From Chimonanthus salicifolius (taxonomy: Eukaryota; Streptophyta; Magnoliopsida; Laurales; Calycanthaceae), in the NCBI GenBank assembly GCA_013350335.1, contig CM023539.1:44316631-44380630 (forward strand): a stretch of 64,000 nucleotides of DNA, written 5' to 3'. The notes below the pieces were generated by a model that worked only from the letters and a program-made list of their open reading frames with translations, was not told where the DNA came from and searched no databases. The translations under genes were made by a program, and so were the position numbers. Positions 18,332-30,600 of this stretch are shown one piece after another (the first letter of the stretch is position 1; the number at the start of each line of letters is the position of its first letter).

Positions 18332-18868
18332 TGTTAAAGTTTTAAACAACTTTAAGGTCTTTTGACACTCCTAAATGTGTTTTCGACATACCCTAGGGAT
18401 ATCCTTATTTGTAAAATACTGTGTTTTAAATATTTCGGAGTGTCAAAAGACCTTAAAGTCTTAAAGTATTTTTATCAGACTATCGTAATTAGTCCAGATA
18501 TTTAATTTGAGAAATTTTGAAAATACACAGTGCTTAAAAAATAACATTAAAGTTTTAAAGATTTTTTTTATTTAATTACTGTAGCATGCATATAATGAAT
18601 CGATCGATAGCATCAATCGATTGATAGAATCGATCAATAGCATCAATCGATTGATAGAATCGATCGATGCTATGAATCGATCGATGGAATCAAATCTCCA
18701 TTTTACCGATCCATTTCTTTCGCTCCTATAATCGATCAATCAACGCAAAAATGCACTGAAGAATCGATCGATCGATTCCACGCAGAAAGGGCAAAATGGT
18801 AATTTCCAATAAAATTTCCAAATTCGGTGTCTGCTGGCAGGTTTTTGGGGTGTCTATATCGGCACCCC

Positions 18869-19480
18869 TTTATCAGGCCGCGACTGTTCACGCCTGTCGG
18901 GCCGGTCCAGGCAGCATATTACGTTAGTTGGACCATTGCTATTGTGCCGGACCGTCGACTGTCCAATTAAATTATCGAATTGGGGCGGATCCTGTCTGAT
19001 TGGGCCGGACTTGGGTCTGCTTACAGGCTATTATTATTATTATTATTTTATTTATAAATAAATGACCCAAGAAAGAAAGTTCAACTAAGGATCTTTTGGA
19101 AGAGAGATTCTCCCATTATTTCAGCTTTTTGAAGTATCTTTGAGGTTAAAAGAGCCAATTAAATGGTCCCTTTAATATTCAAAATATATTTTATTATATT
19201 ATATAATATTTTTGGATGTACACTTTAAAAAAATCCTCATTTAAAAGCTGACTCTACCAACTCTATTGATAATTCTTGCCTCTTCGATGATAAATATCCT
19301 GTAATCCACTCCACTGAATAATTTCAACTGTATATTCCAATTGATTTGAGAGCAAAATCTTTAGAAGGAGGTCTTAGATTCAAATTATGAGACCCTTAAT
19401 GAAGATCACTTTCTATGAGAATAAGTATAGAATAAAGTCCCATCGACTTATCCAGTGCGTGCTGCTGATAGAGAGTTTTT
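18869..19480. other. Flank shared with B2 and B3, including a GC-rich cgggccgg patch and SINE-like sequence
   Basis: The stretch 18880-19020 is rich in cgggccgg-type words in a locally GC-rich patch. A TTA microsatellite and sequence shared with 33170-33400 and 58005-58235 follow. From 19261 to about 19477 lies one diverged copy of a sequence found twice in tandem in the other units; it contains tRNA-like boxes (see 33404-34101). Similarity to the other units stops near 19480. Confidence 0.65.
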
Positions 19481-22344
19481 ATATAAGTATCTAATAATTT
19501 TCTTTTCGCTCTTTTCGCGAGACCACACGCAATCGAGATCTTGGGATTCCATTTTGTGCTCCACTTGTATATAATTAACAATTATATAACAATAAGAAAG
19601 TGGAATAAATAGAGGAATGAAGTCATGAATGATATATAAATGATTAGATTTATTATTACTTGTGCAAAGTTTAATCACCACCCACCAATCTCAACCGTAC
19701 AGTTGGGGACAACCCATGTAAAGGACTAAGGCTTGTTTTTCCCTACGAAGATGGATGTTCCATGTTACTTTTTTTTTTTTTACTGTTGGTAAATGTTGCG
19801 GGTAATTGTTCATGGTTGATGCTTTGTGTTGTATGTTTCTACAAAATTCGTTATTAACCGGTTAAATTGCAGCAAAGAAAGTGAAGTGATAGATGATAAA
19901 AGAACACTTCATAAATTAAAGGAAAGGTTTTATATAAACAAAACAAGAATTAGATTAGCTATATTTTATAAAATTGAGTGTTGACAATTATGGTAATAAA
20001 TAAAGAAAAAGAGATTTTTATGAATTTGAGTGATAGACAAACTAATAACAATTTTGTAATTCATCAATGGAGGGGTATTCTTGTAATTTACCTAAGGGGT
20101 ATTTTAGTAATTTTTTTGTGATCCATTATTATGGATGTGAGTGAGTAAGGAGAGAAGGACAGAAGGAGGCGACTTCCTCTCTTTTTCTTATTTTACAATT
20201 TACGGTGTGAAGGAGAAGCCGAGAAGAGAAGAGGGGTAGTATAGGAAGAGATTTTCACCTCTCTCATTTGAGGGAAGGTTTAGTTTAGTTTTTTTTTAAG
20301 ATGAAGGTATTGAGACGTCTGATCTAATTTCTTATATTCAATAAAAATGATTTAAATGGATTGAGACACGTTTTAATTTAGTTTAGATCTTAATTTTCTT
20401 ATTATTTTCTCTTTAATTGCAATAAAATGCCATGTTTCCTTTGATGTTCTGCAAAATGTCAAACAACTTTGAGGAGAAGGGTCATCAAGAAGAGAGGGTC
20501 AGTAAAATAATGTGGATGATGGTGGCTATAAAGTGCTTCATCAATTTTGTAATTTTTTTGACAGCGAATAAAAGAATAATTTTATTGCCAACATGTTGAC
20601 GATCGGCATGTCTACTTTCATTGGGTTATTCACAAAGGTGAAAATATGTTTGTTTAATTTGGATTTTTTTTTTTTTTGTTAAGATTGAGTCAAAGCTCGG
20701 ATGGTGGCGTTGTCCTTGTATGTTTGAAGATCAGATGGATTAAGATTGTCTTCATGATTGGATTTTGGAGATGATGGGACATCCTTTGATTGGTCAAGAC
20801 AGTCGATTCTAGAATTGTTACCGATTCTAAGTTCTTAACTAGATTGAGAGCTCGTTAGATACACCATACACCTACACTATTTTCTCTCGTTGTTCCTTTC
20901 AGTGACATGGGTCATTTTATTTTATTCTGCTTTTACTTTGTGAAAGAGAAGAAGAAAAGAGGATAACATAGAAAGATATTTTCACTAGTTTAAGTTAGTT
21001 TAGATATTTATTTTCTTATTATTTTCTCCTTTATTGCAATAAAATACCATGTTGCCTTTAATCTTCTTGCTTCTCAATTGGGATTGATTTGGTCCTCAAT
21101 GAGTTGATTGATTATGAGAAAGGGCGTTTTGATTCGAACTCAATGTCACTGAGCTTTATTTGATTTATCAATTTATTTGAATGATTTCATTATCCAGTGA
21201 CCAATGTTAGAGAGTTTGTGGCCGCCACTTCTTGGACATTGAATTTAGTGGTAAGGGCTCATTGTTACAACTCAAAAGCTGTAGGTTGAAGTAGCCAACT
21301 CAAGATTAATGAGGGAAATGATTTAAATGAGACGAATGTGTCTAGGCCTCTTAGAATAAAATCATTGGGGCATGTGCATGTTAGGACTTGGGTTTCCATC
21401 CCAAAAGACTAGCCTGTTAGGTGGAGTCAAATATGAGACTCGTTCATAGTAGCCCCAATAGTGCAAACCTCTCTATCCACACACACCGGATAACACTATA
21501 AGGAATGACCATTTTGTGTTGAAAGTGATTTGAACCTAAGACCTCTTATATCTAAGACAGGTTCTTCACCGCCAAGATAACCCTCACGAGTTTGTATTAT
21601 CCTAATACTTGATAAGTTATACATTTTTAGTGGGTTTTACACTCACTTTGTCTAAATAATTAAATTTGAAAAGTTCTAAACATTTGACTCTAAAAGGGGA
21701 CTCAAATGGGTGGGCTTTTAGCTTCATAATTTCCCTAATTGGCGGGCTGAGGTTCTAACCTTGAAAAGTCTGGTGGAGTGCGTATTCGGTTGGGGCTTTT
21801 GTATTCTAATTGAGTTGGGTTGAGATTTTGATTTGGCCTATTAACAAACCTACTTGTATGTACCATCGCAGTGTGGTGGTGAGATGGTGGGCCTGGCATG
21901 TGATCAAGTCATCAAGCGTACTTGTAGTTATCATAAGCAAACAATGCTCTGGCAATAGGGTTGGTGTTTGGATTCTTTAGTCTGAAACGTTGGACTCCTT
22001 CACTGTTTTCTGCTCCTTTTCGAGTAAGTTTTTGCATTAAGGGATCATAACCATACAATATGTACAATTTTCTGCCGGAAATGAGCATTCAAGCCATCCC
22101 ATGCAAGTTTGGCCCATGAATCTTGAAGAAGACCAAATTGAATCATCAAATTGATATGCCTCAAAATTGTATCTACCTATTCGTTAGGAGCTAGGTTGAA
22201 TCAGTCCAAGCTTTAAAAGCCCAAGAATTGCAAATCTGGATGCATCTGTATTATTTCCATTTCATGGGCATGTGCTATTTTATTTGAATTTTTTGTTGAA
22301 TTGAATGTACTTTTGAGCATTATCATCAATAAAATCTTATTTTT
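19481..22344. other. Unique intergenic DNA with degraded repeats
   Basis: No gene was found. An imperfect repeat of about 100 bp occurs near 20375-20450 and 20985-21065 (shared tattattttctc and tgcaataaaat phrases). At about 21380-21462 a stretch with aagactagcctgttaggtgg resembles one LTR of the TRIM at 23891-24241, probably a solo or decayed LTR. Confidence 0.5.
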
Positions 22345-22346
22345 TA

Positions 22347-22772
22347 CTCGCTCCGTCTCAAAATACTTGTTCTATTTCGAATTTTTTTATTTCTTAAAGA
22401 TCGTTTTCACGCGGAACACACCAAAAGCGTATTAATAGATTCTCTCAGTCAGTACAAACCTGATATGAATGATTTTGAGGTAGTAAGATTACGAATAACC
22501 CTCAATGAACTTAATTTAGTACTCAGTGGGCTTTCCTAACTATTTAGCAATTTATAATTTCAGACGATGAGAGTAAGAGGTAGAAATAATTAAAGAACGC
22601 CGCATATGGACAAGTCAAAGCCTATAAAAGGTGATCGTATTTCCATCATATTATAAGGTCATTTGAAGCTCATACTTAAAACTTTGATTTAATGTGAAAA
22701 TAAAGGAATAAAACAAGTAATCTGAGACAATTCAAAAATTCATATAGGACAAGTATTTTGAAACAAATGAAA
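22347..22772. mobile_element. Stowaway-like MITE
   Basis: The left end reads CTCGCTCCGTCTCAAAATAC after a TA dinucleotide. The right end inverts to a matching TTTCAAAATACTTGTCCTAT block and is followed by TA. The CTCNCTCCGT start and TA target are typical of Tc1/mariner-type Stowaway MITEs. Non-coding. The right terminus is less well conserved. Confidence 0.6.
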
Positions 22773-22774
22773 TA

Positions 22775-23890
22775 TTATAGTTCAACATTCATATTGGGAT
22801 GTCAGACTTGACCTTGTCATGAGGGAACAAGATGCCAAGGAAAATCAAGAAATTCTTTTCAGTAACAAAGAACAATTTGCGGATAGGCATGAGTGGGATT
22901 CAATGATTTTTTGTCAATAACCTACATTATCACCTTCACTCAACCGTTTAAAATTCCTAAAATTCTAAAATATAATGGGAAGCTGACCCCAAACACCACC
23001 TATCATCTTTTTATTATAATTGTACAAAAAGTTATAAACCGTCAAGACGTATTGATATTTTTGTTCTAGAAAAAGTCTAGAAGAGAATGCTCTTCAAGAG
23101 TATTTATCTCCTCTATCATTTCGACACAAATCTACAAGAATTTTGTGGAAAATTTCATACAGTGGTCACCCATAAGTCACTAAGTTGCAAGTGGTAGACT
23201 TGGTCTCGATGAAGATGCAACCAAATGAGTTGGTCGGTCCTCGAGTTTGTAAGTTATTGCCGATTTGCAAGTAAATATACTAAGCATGAGATAGTTGAGA
23301 TCGTCATTTATGATCTCATTGGGCCATTAAAAGAGGTGATCGATTTTGGCCGATATATATTATACATGGGTGATTTGGTCACCTATCGTCTATACTAGAC
23401 TGAGATATTGCTGAGATGATGAGTATTATCGATATATCGTTGTTGATATATTTTTATTTTTTAATAAAAATATTTTTTGAGATGATACCATTGTGTATCG
23501 CCAACATATTTTTGATATTATATATATCGCTGACATATTGTTATTTGGTCATATCAACTTTATATCGATATTTGAGTCACTGCTTTAATTTTTGGTGCTG
23601 CCTCCATCTTGCAAGTGCTACATAGTCCACCTCCTTTCCATTGTTGTCGATTTCTTCCACCTCACTTGACTTGCTCAATGATTTCCTTGCGCAGGAATTA
23701 TCGGGAAATTAAAATTCTACCTAACATAGATTTTATGAGAATATGTGCAAATGGGCTTGGACCTATAATATATCAACCTAGGACCTTTATTTTCAGCATC
23801 TATAGTTTAAAACTCATCAAATTAAATAATTCTTTGATCTAATAAAAATTCTTATAAAATCCATTTATATCATGCATTATAGGGACTTAC
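22775..23890. other. Intergenic DNA with a diffuse TATCG-rich patch
   Basis: No gene is supported. From about 23340 to 23590 the words tatcg and cgata recur (ggccgatatat, tatcgatatatcg). This suggests a decayed relative of the TATCGG-rich hAT-like elements elsewhere in the window, but no termini can be set. Confidence 0.45.
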
Positions 23891-24241
23891 TGTTGGGCCT
23901 AGACTTACTGCTTAAAAGACTAGCTTAATAGGTGGAGTTGTCCAGCCCCTTATAACTCTCTATTTCTCCCTTTTCTCAACAGATGTGGGGCTTGTTTGCA
24001 GCCTCTACAATCCCCCCTTAAACGAGGCTCTCCGACGGATCAAACATCGTCGCCAACCATCTCGTTTGGCTAAGGGATCTTGAGTCTACATGAGTTGGCT
24101 TGGGTCTCAGTTCTGATACCACTTGTTGGGCCTGGACTTCCAACCCAAAAGACTAGCCTGATAGGTGGAGTTGTCCAGCCCTTATGACTCTCTATTTCCC
24201 TCTTTTCTTAACAAATGTGGGACTCGTTTGCAGCCCCAACA
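23891..24241 (-). mobile_element. Very short TRIM retrotransposon
   Basis: Two LTRs, 23891-24009 and 24124-24241, begin TGTTGGGCCTRGACTT on the plus strand and end in CTACA or CAACA. On the minus strand a primer-binding site (CAAGTGGTATCAGAAC, initiator tRNA-Met type) follows the first LTR, and a purine tract (TTAAGGGGGGAT) precedes the second. The element therefore reads right to left and spans only 351 bp. The flanks cttac and cttat match in four of five bases, consistent with a 5-bp target duplication. There is no coding capacity. Related, more decayed copies lie at about 34455-34723 and 59285-59562. Confidence 0.8.
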
Positions 24242-25142
24242 CTTATGTTTTCAATATGTACTTGTATCATTTACTCAACAAGTATTGTCTTTGCTTATAA
24301 GATACATCATAGCATTAGTATATCTATAAATTTGATAATATTAAAAAATAATGTATTGGGCAAATGGGGTTTCGTAGGCAATCCATTAGGACCCAAAAAA
24401 ATGAATATCAAATGGATCTGCCTTTGTGATTCCTCCTTTGTTCTTCTCTATCAAAAAATGGAATTGGCTAGACCGAGTTGGATCAAGTTGTAGTGATGGG
24501 CCTGAGAAAAAAATTTGTGTCTATTATTTCCTGACTCAAATGGATCTGACCCAAGTTCAACCTGTCACAATACTAATTGTATATAACTTCTCCCGATGCA
24601 TCCAATTCATGAGGTCCTTGTAGAGGCACTAAAAGAACATTTTAAGCCCTGTTATATAAAAAAATTGAAATTTCAGACAAAATTCATCAAAGTTTCTACA
24701 TACTAATTGAATTTTGTTGGAAAGTTAGGTTGGATATCTACTGGAGAAGCCAAAAGTTCAACCTAATGCTACTTTGCTGCTCGTATCTCTATTTTCTCAG
24801 GAATATGATTGTAGTATTGATCTGACTAATCAAATATAATTGCCCTATGTAAGAGTGGCCATGATGATCGGCTTGCAAATCATGCTTGAACTTCTCATCC
24901 CACTCTCGAATGCTCCGGTTGTTGTTCGATGTGCATGCAGTTTTCCATGGATTCTCGTTTTGTTTCCAATTATAATACAAGTTCTAACTCCAAATAAATG
25001 AGATAAAATTACTTGAAACTTAACACTACATACAGTAATGGCTAAGTCCTTAACTAACATAATACTCGATGTTTTGTTGACTCTTAAATCGAGATTGTAT
25101 TGTGTTTTTCACCTTTTCTTTTTAAAAATAGAAACGCAGATA
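24242..25142. other. Intergenic DNA, nothing recognised
   Basis: No gene or bounded repeat could be supported here. The short frames show no recognisable domain or intron-linked structure. Confidence 0.5.
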
Positions 25143-25150
25143 GATTAGAG

Positions 25151-25483
25151 TAGTGGTGAAACTCGAGGCAGGGTCCCGTCTGGTTTCAATAAATCCAATC
25201 CAACTCATGTCAAAATTTTTTTAACTCGACACGACCCGACCTGAATGTCTGACCTGAGTTACTCAACCCGACTCAACTCAAGTGTTATTTTATAACTTGG
25301 TGCACACGAGTTGAGTCGGGTTGGGTTGAGAAATTTAAAATCAACCCGACCCGACCCAAAGTTCATGTGTTTTTTTCCCAACCCAACTCGACCTGAGATA
25401 TACAAATACATAACTCAAACCCATTGATTTCTTTGGTCGGGTAATGCGGATCGGGTTAAAACCTGACCCAAGTTTCACCCTTA
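25151..25483. mobile_element. hAT-like MITE with acccgaccc words
   Basis: The left end reads TAGTGGTGAAACTCG and the right end inverts to TAAGGGTGAAACTTGGG, so the termini share GGTGAAACTYG. The interior repeats cccgacccgaccc and its complement. The flanking octamers gattagag (25143-25150) and gattggtg (25484-25491) match in six of eight bases. Non-coding. Confidence 0.6.
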
Positions 25484-25491
25484 GATTGGTG

Positions 25492-25767
25492 CAGGGGTAC
25501 AAAAATTGCCTTTATGGAGATATCGGCATCTCGGCCAATATCTCGGTATCTCGGATCTCTAAGTCTCGGCCCGGTATATCGGATCTCGGCCAATCTGTCT
25601 CTCTCTCTCTCTCCTTCCTAAATTTTTTGGGACAGATATCGGCCGATATTGGCCGATATATCGCTAGTATAGCTGACACTATGCATATCGACCGAGATAT
25701 CTCGGCGGTAAAAAACCCGAGATATCTCGGCCGATCTGCACAATATCGGCCGAGATTTATATCCCTG
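25492..25767. mobile_element. hAT-like MITE with atctcggccgat words
   Basis: The left end reads CAGGGGTACAAAAATTG and the right end inverts to CAGGGATATAAATCTCGG. The flanks gattggtg (25484-25491) and gattggat (25768-25775) match in six of eight bases. The interior is saturated with tatcggccgata/ctcgg words, as in the element at 2869-3250. It lies immediately beside the MITE at 25151, sharing its target octamer. Confidence 0.65.
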
Positions 25768-25775
25768 GATTGGAT

Positions 25776-26443
25776 TAATGGCCAGGAAATGGGAGTCCTG
25801 AATTCGATTCCACTCTACTTCAACCACTCCCCGTAGAGTTACTTGATGTATGGGTAGAGAGGTTTTCAGATGCCCCGGATATTAGTCGGATGCTCTAAGT
25901 GGAAGAAAAGTGTGAGAATGGGTTGGTAAGAAAAGTCTATATTCTGAAAGGGGCCTTAAAAATATTAATTTGAATGTACCATTCTAGTTATGATATTAAT
26001 GATCAAAAGATTCAACCGTGTATAAGATTAGTTTTATTTTCATGGTGGGTGTAACTTAAAATGAAATGAAATTAATTAAAGTTTCCACTAGGTAGAAGAG
26101 AAAAAAATTATGTAAATGTTGGTCTAACAAAAAGGTGCTCAACATGATTAGATTAAAAAAAAATTAGTCATTTCCCAAGTTTCAAACCATATATTGTAGT
26201 AGGGCTAAAACTAAAACAAAGGTCGTTGGAAAGATCGTTGGAAAGATGGAAACTTAAGAAAAATACATCTTGATTGTATGAATCACATTATAATTTTTGA
26301 AGACTAAAATTTTGAATTATTTATTTTTCTCCTTATTATCCAATTCAAGAGAGTGCAAGTGAGACCAAAGCCTCGGGACTAAAAATAAGAACAATGATAC
26401 TAAAAATAAGAACAATGATTTCATAAGCCCCGTATTATAATTC
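25776..26443. other. Intergenic DNA, nothing recognised
   Basis: AT-rich sequence without a supported gene, bounded repeat or RNA. Confidence 0.5.
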
Positions 26444-26458
26444 TAAAAGAAGGGAAAA

Positions 26459-26646
26459 TCTTTTTTTTTTTTTTATTAATGTGTGGAAAATTCAGATACA
26501 GTCTTATTAAAATCTCAATGGATGAGCCCACTACCTTTAAGGACACACTAAAGTTAGAATATGAGGGCTCGAATGTGCAACCTCCTACTTCCTAAAACAG
26601 GAGGCAAGGAAGTAGAAGGCAACCAATTGAGTTACATCAATTTGGG
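26459..26646 (-). mobile_element. tRNA-derived SINE
   Basis: On the minus strand the head carries a box-A-like motif (TAACTCAATTGGTTGCC) and, about 40 bp later, a box-B-like motif (GGTTGCACATTCGAGCCC), the internal RNA polymerase III promoter of tRNA-related SINEs. The tail ends in a run of A (T run on plus at about 26461-26475). Fifteen-base direct repeats flank it, taaaagaagggaaaa (26444-26458) and taaaagaagtgaaaa (26647-26661), 14 of 15 matching, as expected for target-primed insertion. Confidence 0.72.
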
Positions 26647-26661
26647 TAAAAGAAGTGAAAA

Positions 26662-27688
26662 CTTTCCTGTTGAAGCTATATGATACAAGTTGATATTAAT
26701 GTCATAACTTTAGAACTAAAGTTTGGTTGGTGAAGCTGATTTTTTAATCACAAGACGACAATTATAGTGGTTATATTGTATAGAGTTGACTATTTTTTTA
26801 TGTTGAAAATGACAAGTATATTAAGTAATGGTGAGGATGAGGCTATACAGAACTCGCAACAAGTAAAACCTAGCTAAATCTTTCAAGGAAGAAGTTGAGA
26901 CTGAATGCAGAAGTACGTGGCTAGCTAGACCTTTGAAACTGTTGCAGGCAGGTTTCTCACCTGTTGGTTGGTCGAACCAAGACTGTTTCTCAGCTCCAAG
27001 TAGTTTAGTTGTTCGTTTTACATAGGAATTTCTGAAAAAATGGTCCATTTAAAGGCTGGTCCAAAATCCTAAAGAACGATGTACCATAGGCATGTCTCGA
27101 GTATTGAAGTGACCTACACTGCCTCAAAGTTAGGACATGTATTGGAGGATCCTTCCACCATTCTTTTGATCAGGAAATCACATACGTGTTCCACCATTTT
27201 TATCGATTCCTCTCACCATGATCTCCCATGTTGAACTTATTCAGCTTACATTATGAACATGGCCCAATCTTGATGGATCTAGTCTATATAAATACTACAA
27301 AAAATGTTGTTAAATGTAGCATTTCGAGCATTTGATATCAGTTCACTGAATCATTTCTTGAAAACAGTAATAACTATCATTGGACACCATCAGAAATAAG
27401 TCTATGCAATTAAATACAGACAAGCCCTCAAGTAAGATTACAGATTAATGAAATTGTAAAAAAAATGATGGCCATACATCTCTATGATATGCACATGATT
27501 AAAAATTACATTGTCATGAAAAGGAAACCAGTTAATTAAATCCGTAACCTCATATATACGGCTCCAATCACCTCGTGGAGAAGATCTTACCAGAATAGGT
27601 CTGAGCCAAAAAAAAAAACCCAGCTCTTAAGTCACATTCAGCCACACTTTTCAGATCCCTAAATCTCTTTGGTGGAAAAAAAAATATG
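26662..27688. other. Downstream flank of B2 and left edge of unit 2
   Basis: Similarity to the other B units starts at about 26861 (caacaagtaaaacctagc), roughly 830 bp past the B2 stop codon. The convergent A gene and its flank present in units 1 and 3 are absent, so unit 2 begins close to the 3' end of its B gene. From 26861 to 27688 the sequence matches 11232-12063 and 51706-52537. Confidence 0.75.
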
Positions 27689-30600
27689 CTAGCGACCATC
27701 CAACAAAGAAATTGTCACTTCATTTATAGAAGCAGTTTTTGGGTTATTAGAGGAACGACCTGGTGTAGAAAATCTTCTAATGCAGAAAGCTGGTTGATCC
27801 GGTCTAGGCAACATTGAAGAACTACCAAGGAACATGACCACAGAAGCCATGTCTGGTCTACTTTCTGGGTCTTCCTGCACACACAAGAGTCCCACCTGGA
27901 TACACTTCAACACTTCTTCAGAGTTGCATCTTCCAACCAGTGATGTGTCTAGTAAATCCATGTCTTTTCCTTCATTCCACAAGTTCCATGCCTGAGACGA
28001 GATGAAATTTAATTGATCTATAAAAAGAGTAGAAAAAATAATACTAAAAAATGATTTATCCATAAGCTTACATGTTCTAGAAGGCTCAAAGAGTTCTCGG
28101 ATGTCGAAAAACTAGAGTTCTTTTTTCCACTGATGATTTCCATTACTATAACTCCAAAGCTGAAGACATCAGATTTTGTAGAGAAATGACCTTGTACGGC
28201 ATATTCACGTGACATGTATCCACTGCAATCGATGAATCAGACAGTGAACATTAATAACATAGTATGAGATCTGATTACAGTTGTTTCTGGGCAGATTGGA
28301 ACCCAAATGCAGTTAGCCCAACTAGAATGTAGCTGGGTTTGGGTCCACGATCCAACAGAAAATGATTTGATTATTGCAATGTAGCACAATATTGTTACAG
28401 CTCTTTAAAATTTAAGAAATTTATACTTTACAAGGTATAAACCCTGGATCTGACTCCTAACTGACTAGAGCAGGATATTGACCGATATCCTCCTTGAATT
28501 GGATCCAACTTGGATCTGGACACTGACTTGAAAGGATTAAATATAAATGATAAGAGTTATGATTCAGGTTGGCCTGACCATTGACTTCCCTAGAATCTAC
28601 ACATGAATTACATAATGCCACTTGACATCAAGGTTGAAAAGAAATCTGCTACAGCATTATGCAAGCATACTCACTAGGTTCCAATTACTCTTTTAGTATT
28701 TGCTTCAGTCTGATTTCCTCCAAATATTCTTGCTATTCCAAAGTCTGAAATTTTAGGGTTCATCTCCTTATCAAGAAGAATATTGCTGGCTTTCAAATCT
28801 CTATGGATAATTCTGAATGTAGAATCCTGATGCAGATATAGAAGCCCTCAGGCAATACCCAAAATTATACTGAAACGTCTCTCCCAGTCCAACTTGCACT
28901 GATATTGATCTGTCAGATGCTCAATTTAAGTTAATAAATTAAAAAAAATCATATATCTGATAACAAATTTCATTCATATTATGGAGTTAATTATGGATAT
29001 AGTCATACCAAATAAAAGGAAGTCCAGGCTTTTGTTGGGCATGTATTCATATATCAGGATCTTTTCATCTTCCTCAATGCAACAGCCTAGTAGCCTAACA
29101 AGATTCCTATGTTGGAGTTTACCAATCAATATAACCTCATTTATAAATTCTTCTAGGCCCTGTCCAGAATTGTTCGACAGTCTTTTCACTGCCACCTCAA
29201 GTCCTCCAAGTAAGGCTCCTGAAATTAAAATCAACAAACTACTGTTGATGTTAAAAGAAAAGACAGAAATTTTACATTTCCTAGAAGTCTGGACTTTAGT
29301 AATGGCACCTGGTAAACAGCCCCAAATCCTCCTTCTCCAAGCTTATTTGATTCTGAGAAGTTTTCTGTAGCAGTTGCTATGCTTTCATATTTAAAAAATG
29401 GTACATCTTGGTCATCAATCCCATCTCCGATGAATTGATGTGCAACCAAGATGTCATACCCACTTGCAGCCTTCTTAGTTAGATTGAATAGTGACATTTT
29501 CACCAATTTTTCTTTCTTCCCTGATTCACCAAACAAAACCATTGTATGTTTAAAATATAGATGTTAATCAAGTCGTTACACATATAGGATTATAATTGTA
29601 ACTTATTTACCTCTTTTCTTGATTTTCCTCATCCAACAATAGACCATTATACTCAAAAAAAGAGTTCCTATAAGAGAAGTTCCCATGACAATCATGCTTA
29701 ATGGTATCTTTCTATCTGAACCTGGAAAATCAGTTTTTCTTAGCAAATGTCCAATAAGCAGCAAGATCTTGAAGAAATTCATTAGCACAATTTCTAAAAT
29801 GCCACAAATATAATTGCAAAATCTCTCATCGGCTGTTGCACTTAAGGCAGCCCAGAATAAGGTTCTCCATACTAGTTAGCCTATTATCAGTCCCAGTCCC
29901 ATGGAGCTGATAGTTTGAACTGGCCACAGCTTATTTACACTCCCAACCGAAAAAGAAAAGAATGAAACAAAGAAAGAAAACCTCATTAGAATTGCTTGTT
30001 ATATCAGCTATCCAATCTAAGGGTACCACTGTGAAGCTGTCAATATGAAAATAGTCAATCACCGACAAGCATCATACCAGACCAAACAACAAACCATAAC
30101 ATTCATCTTGTGTTAGTGCAGTGTAGGTCCCACTTGCTGTATGAGGATCTTCTGTGCGTTCCCCATAGAATTGTTCAGCACATAATCAGGACTCTAGATA
30201 GCTTCCATAAAGGCCAGCTTGATCCATTTATCTAAGGGGCCAGAGTAGGACATGATCCAGCCAATTTTCTTTGGTTCTTAAAGCTACATTGTCTACTTTC
30301 TTCCATCTTAAAATCTTGGAACTCCTTCGCTCCACCCCATGTTAAAGTATCTTGTTGGCACCTCCAACACAAATCTTCACCTTGGATCATCTCAAACCCA
30401 AGAACCTTGAGTTCCTAAGGTTGCTTCCTATGTTAGACTAATGAAGAACTAGTTGATCTTCTTCTTGCACTGTTTATTCTAGTCTCCAATTTCGTATAGT
30501 TTTTCAATGACTCTGTCTTATAAGTTAATTCTGGTTCTCCTATAGCCCCATCAATTGGGGAACCTTTAAACAAGGAGGCCCGAGTGTGGAATGTTCAAAT

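Larger units (their letters stand above)
17376..18868. mobile_element. Non-autonomous long-TIR element upstream of B1
   Basis: The left end starts GGGGTGTAGACACC. The right end inverts to GGGGTGCCGATATAGACACC. Flanks tttgtca (17369-17375) and tttatca (18869-18875) look like a 7-9 bp target duplication; the exact length is ambiguous. The B2 and B3 loci preserve the empty site (ctttatcgggcc, about 33005 and 57839). Inside are three palindromic cassettes (17748-18026, 18051-18331 and a left-truncated 18345-18544). Subterminal clusters of ATCGATCGAT-type words lie at 17476-17605 and 18598-18780. There is no transposase frame. Target length and long inverted ends point to a Mutator-like, non-autonomous element; the superfamily is inferred. 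Confidence 0.78.

Noticed and set aside
25444..25836. A 130-aa frame
   Set aside because: It runs through two MITEs and their shared target site; the residues come from ctcggccgat iterations.
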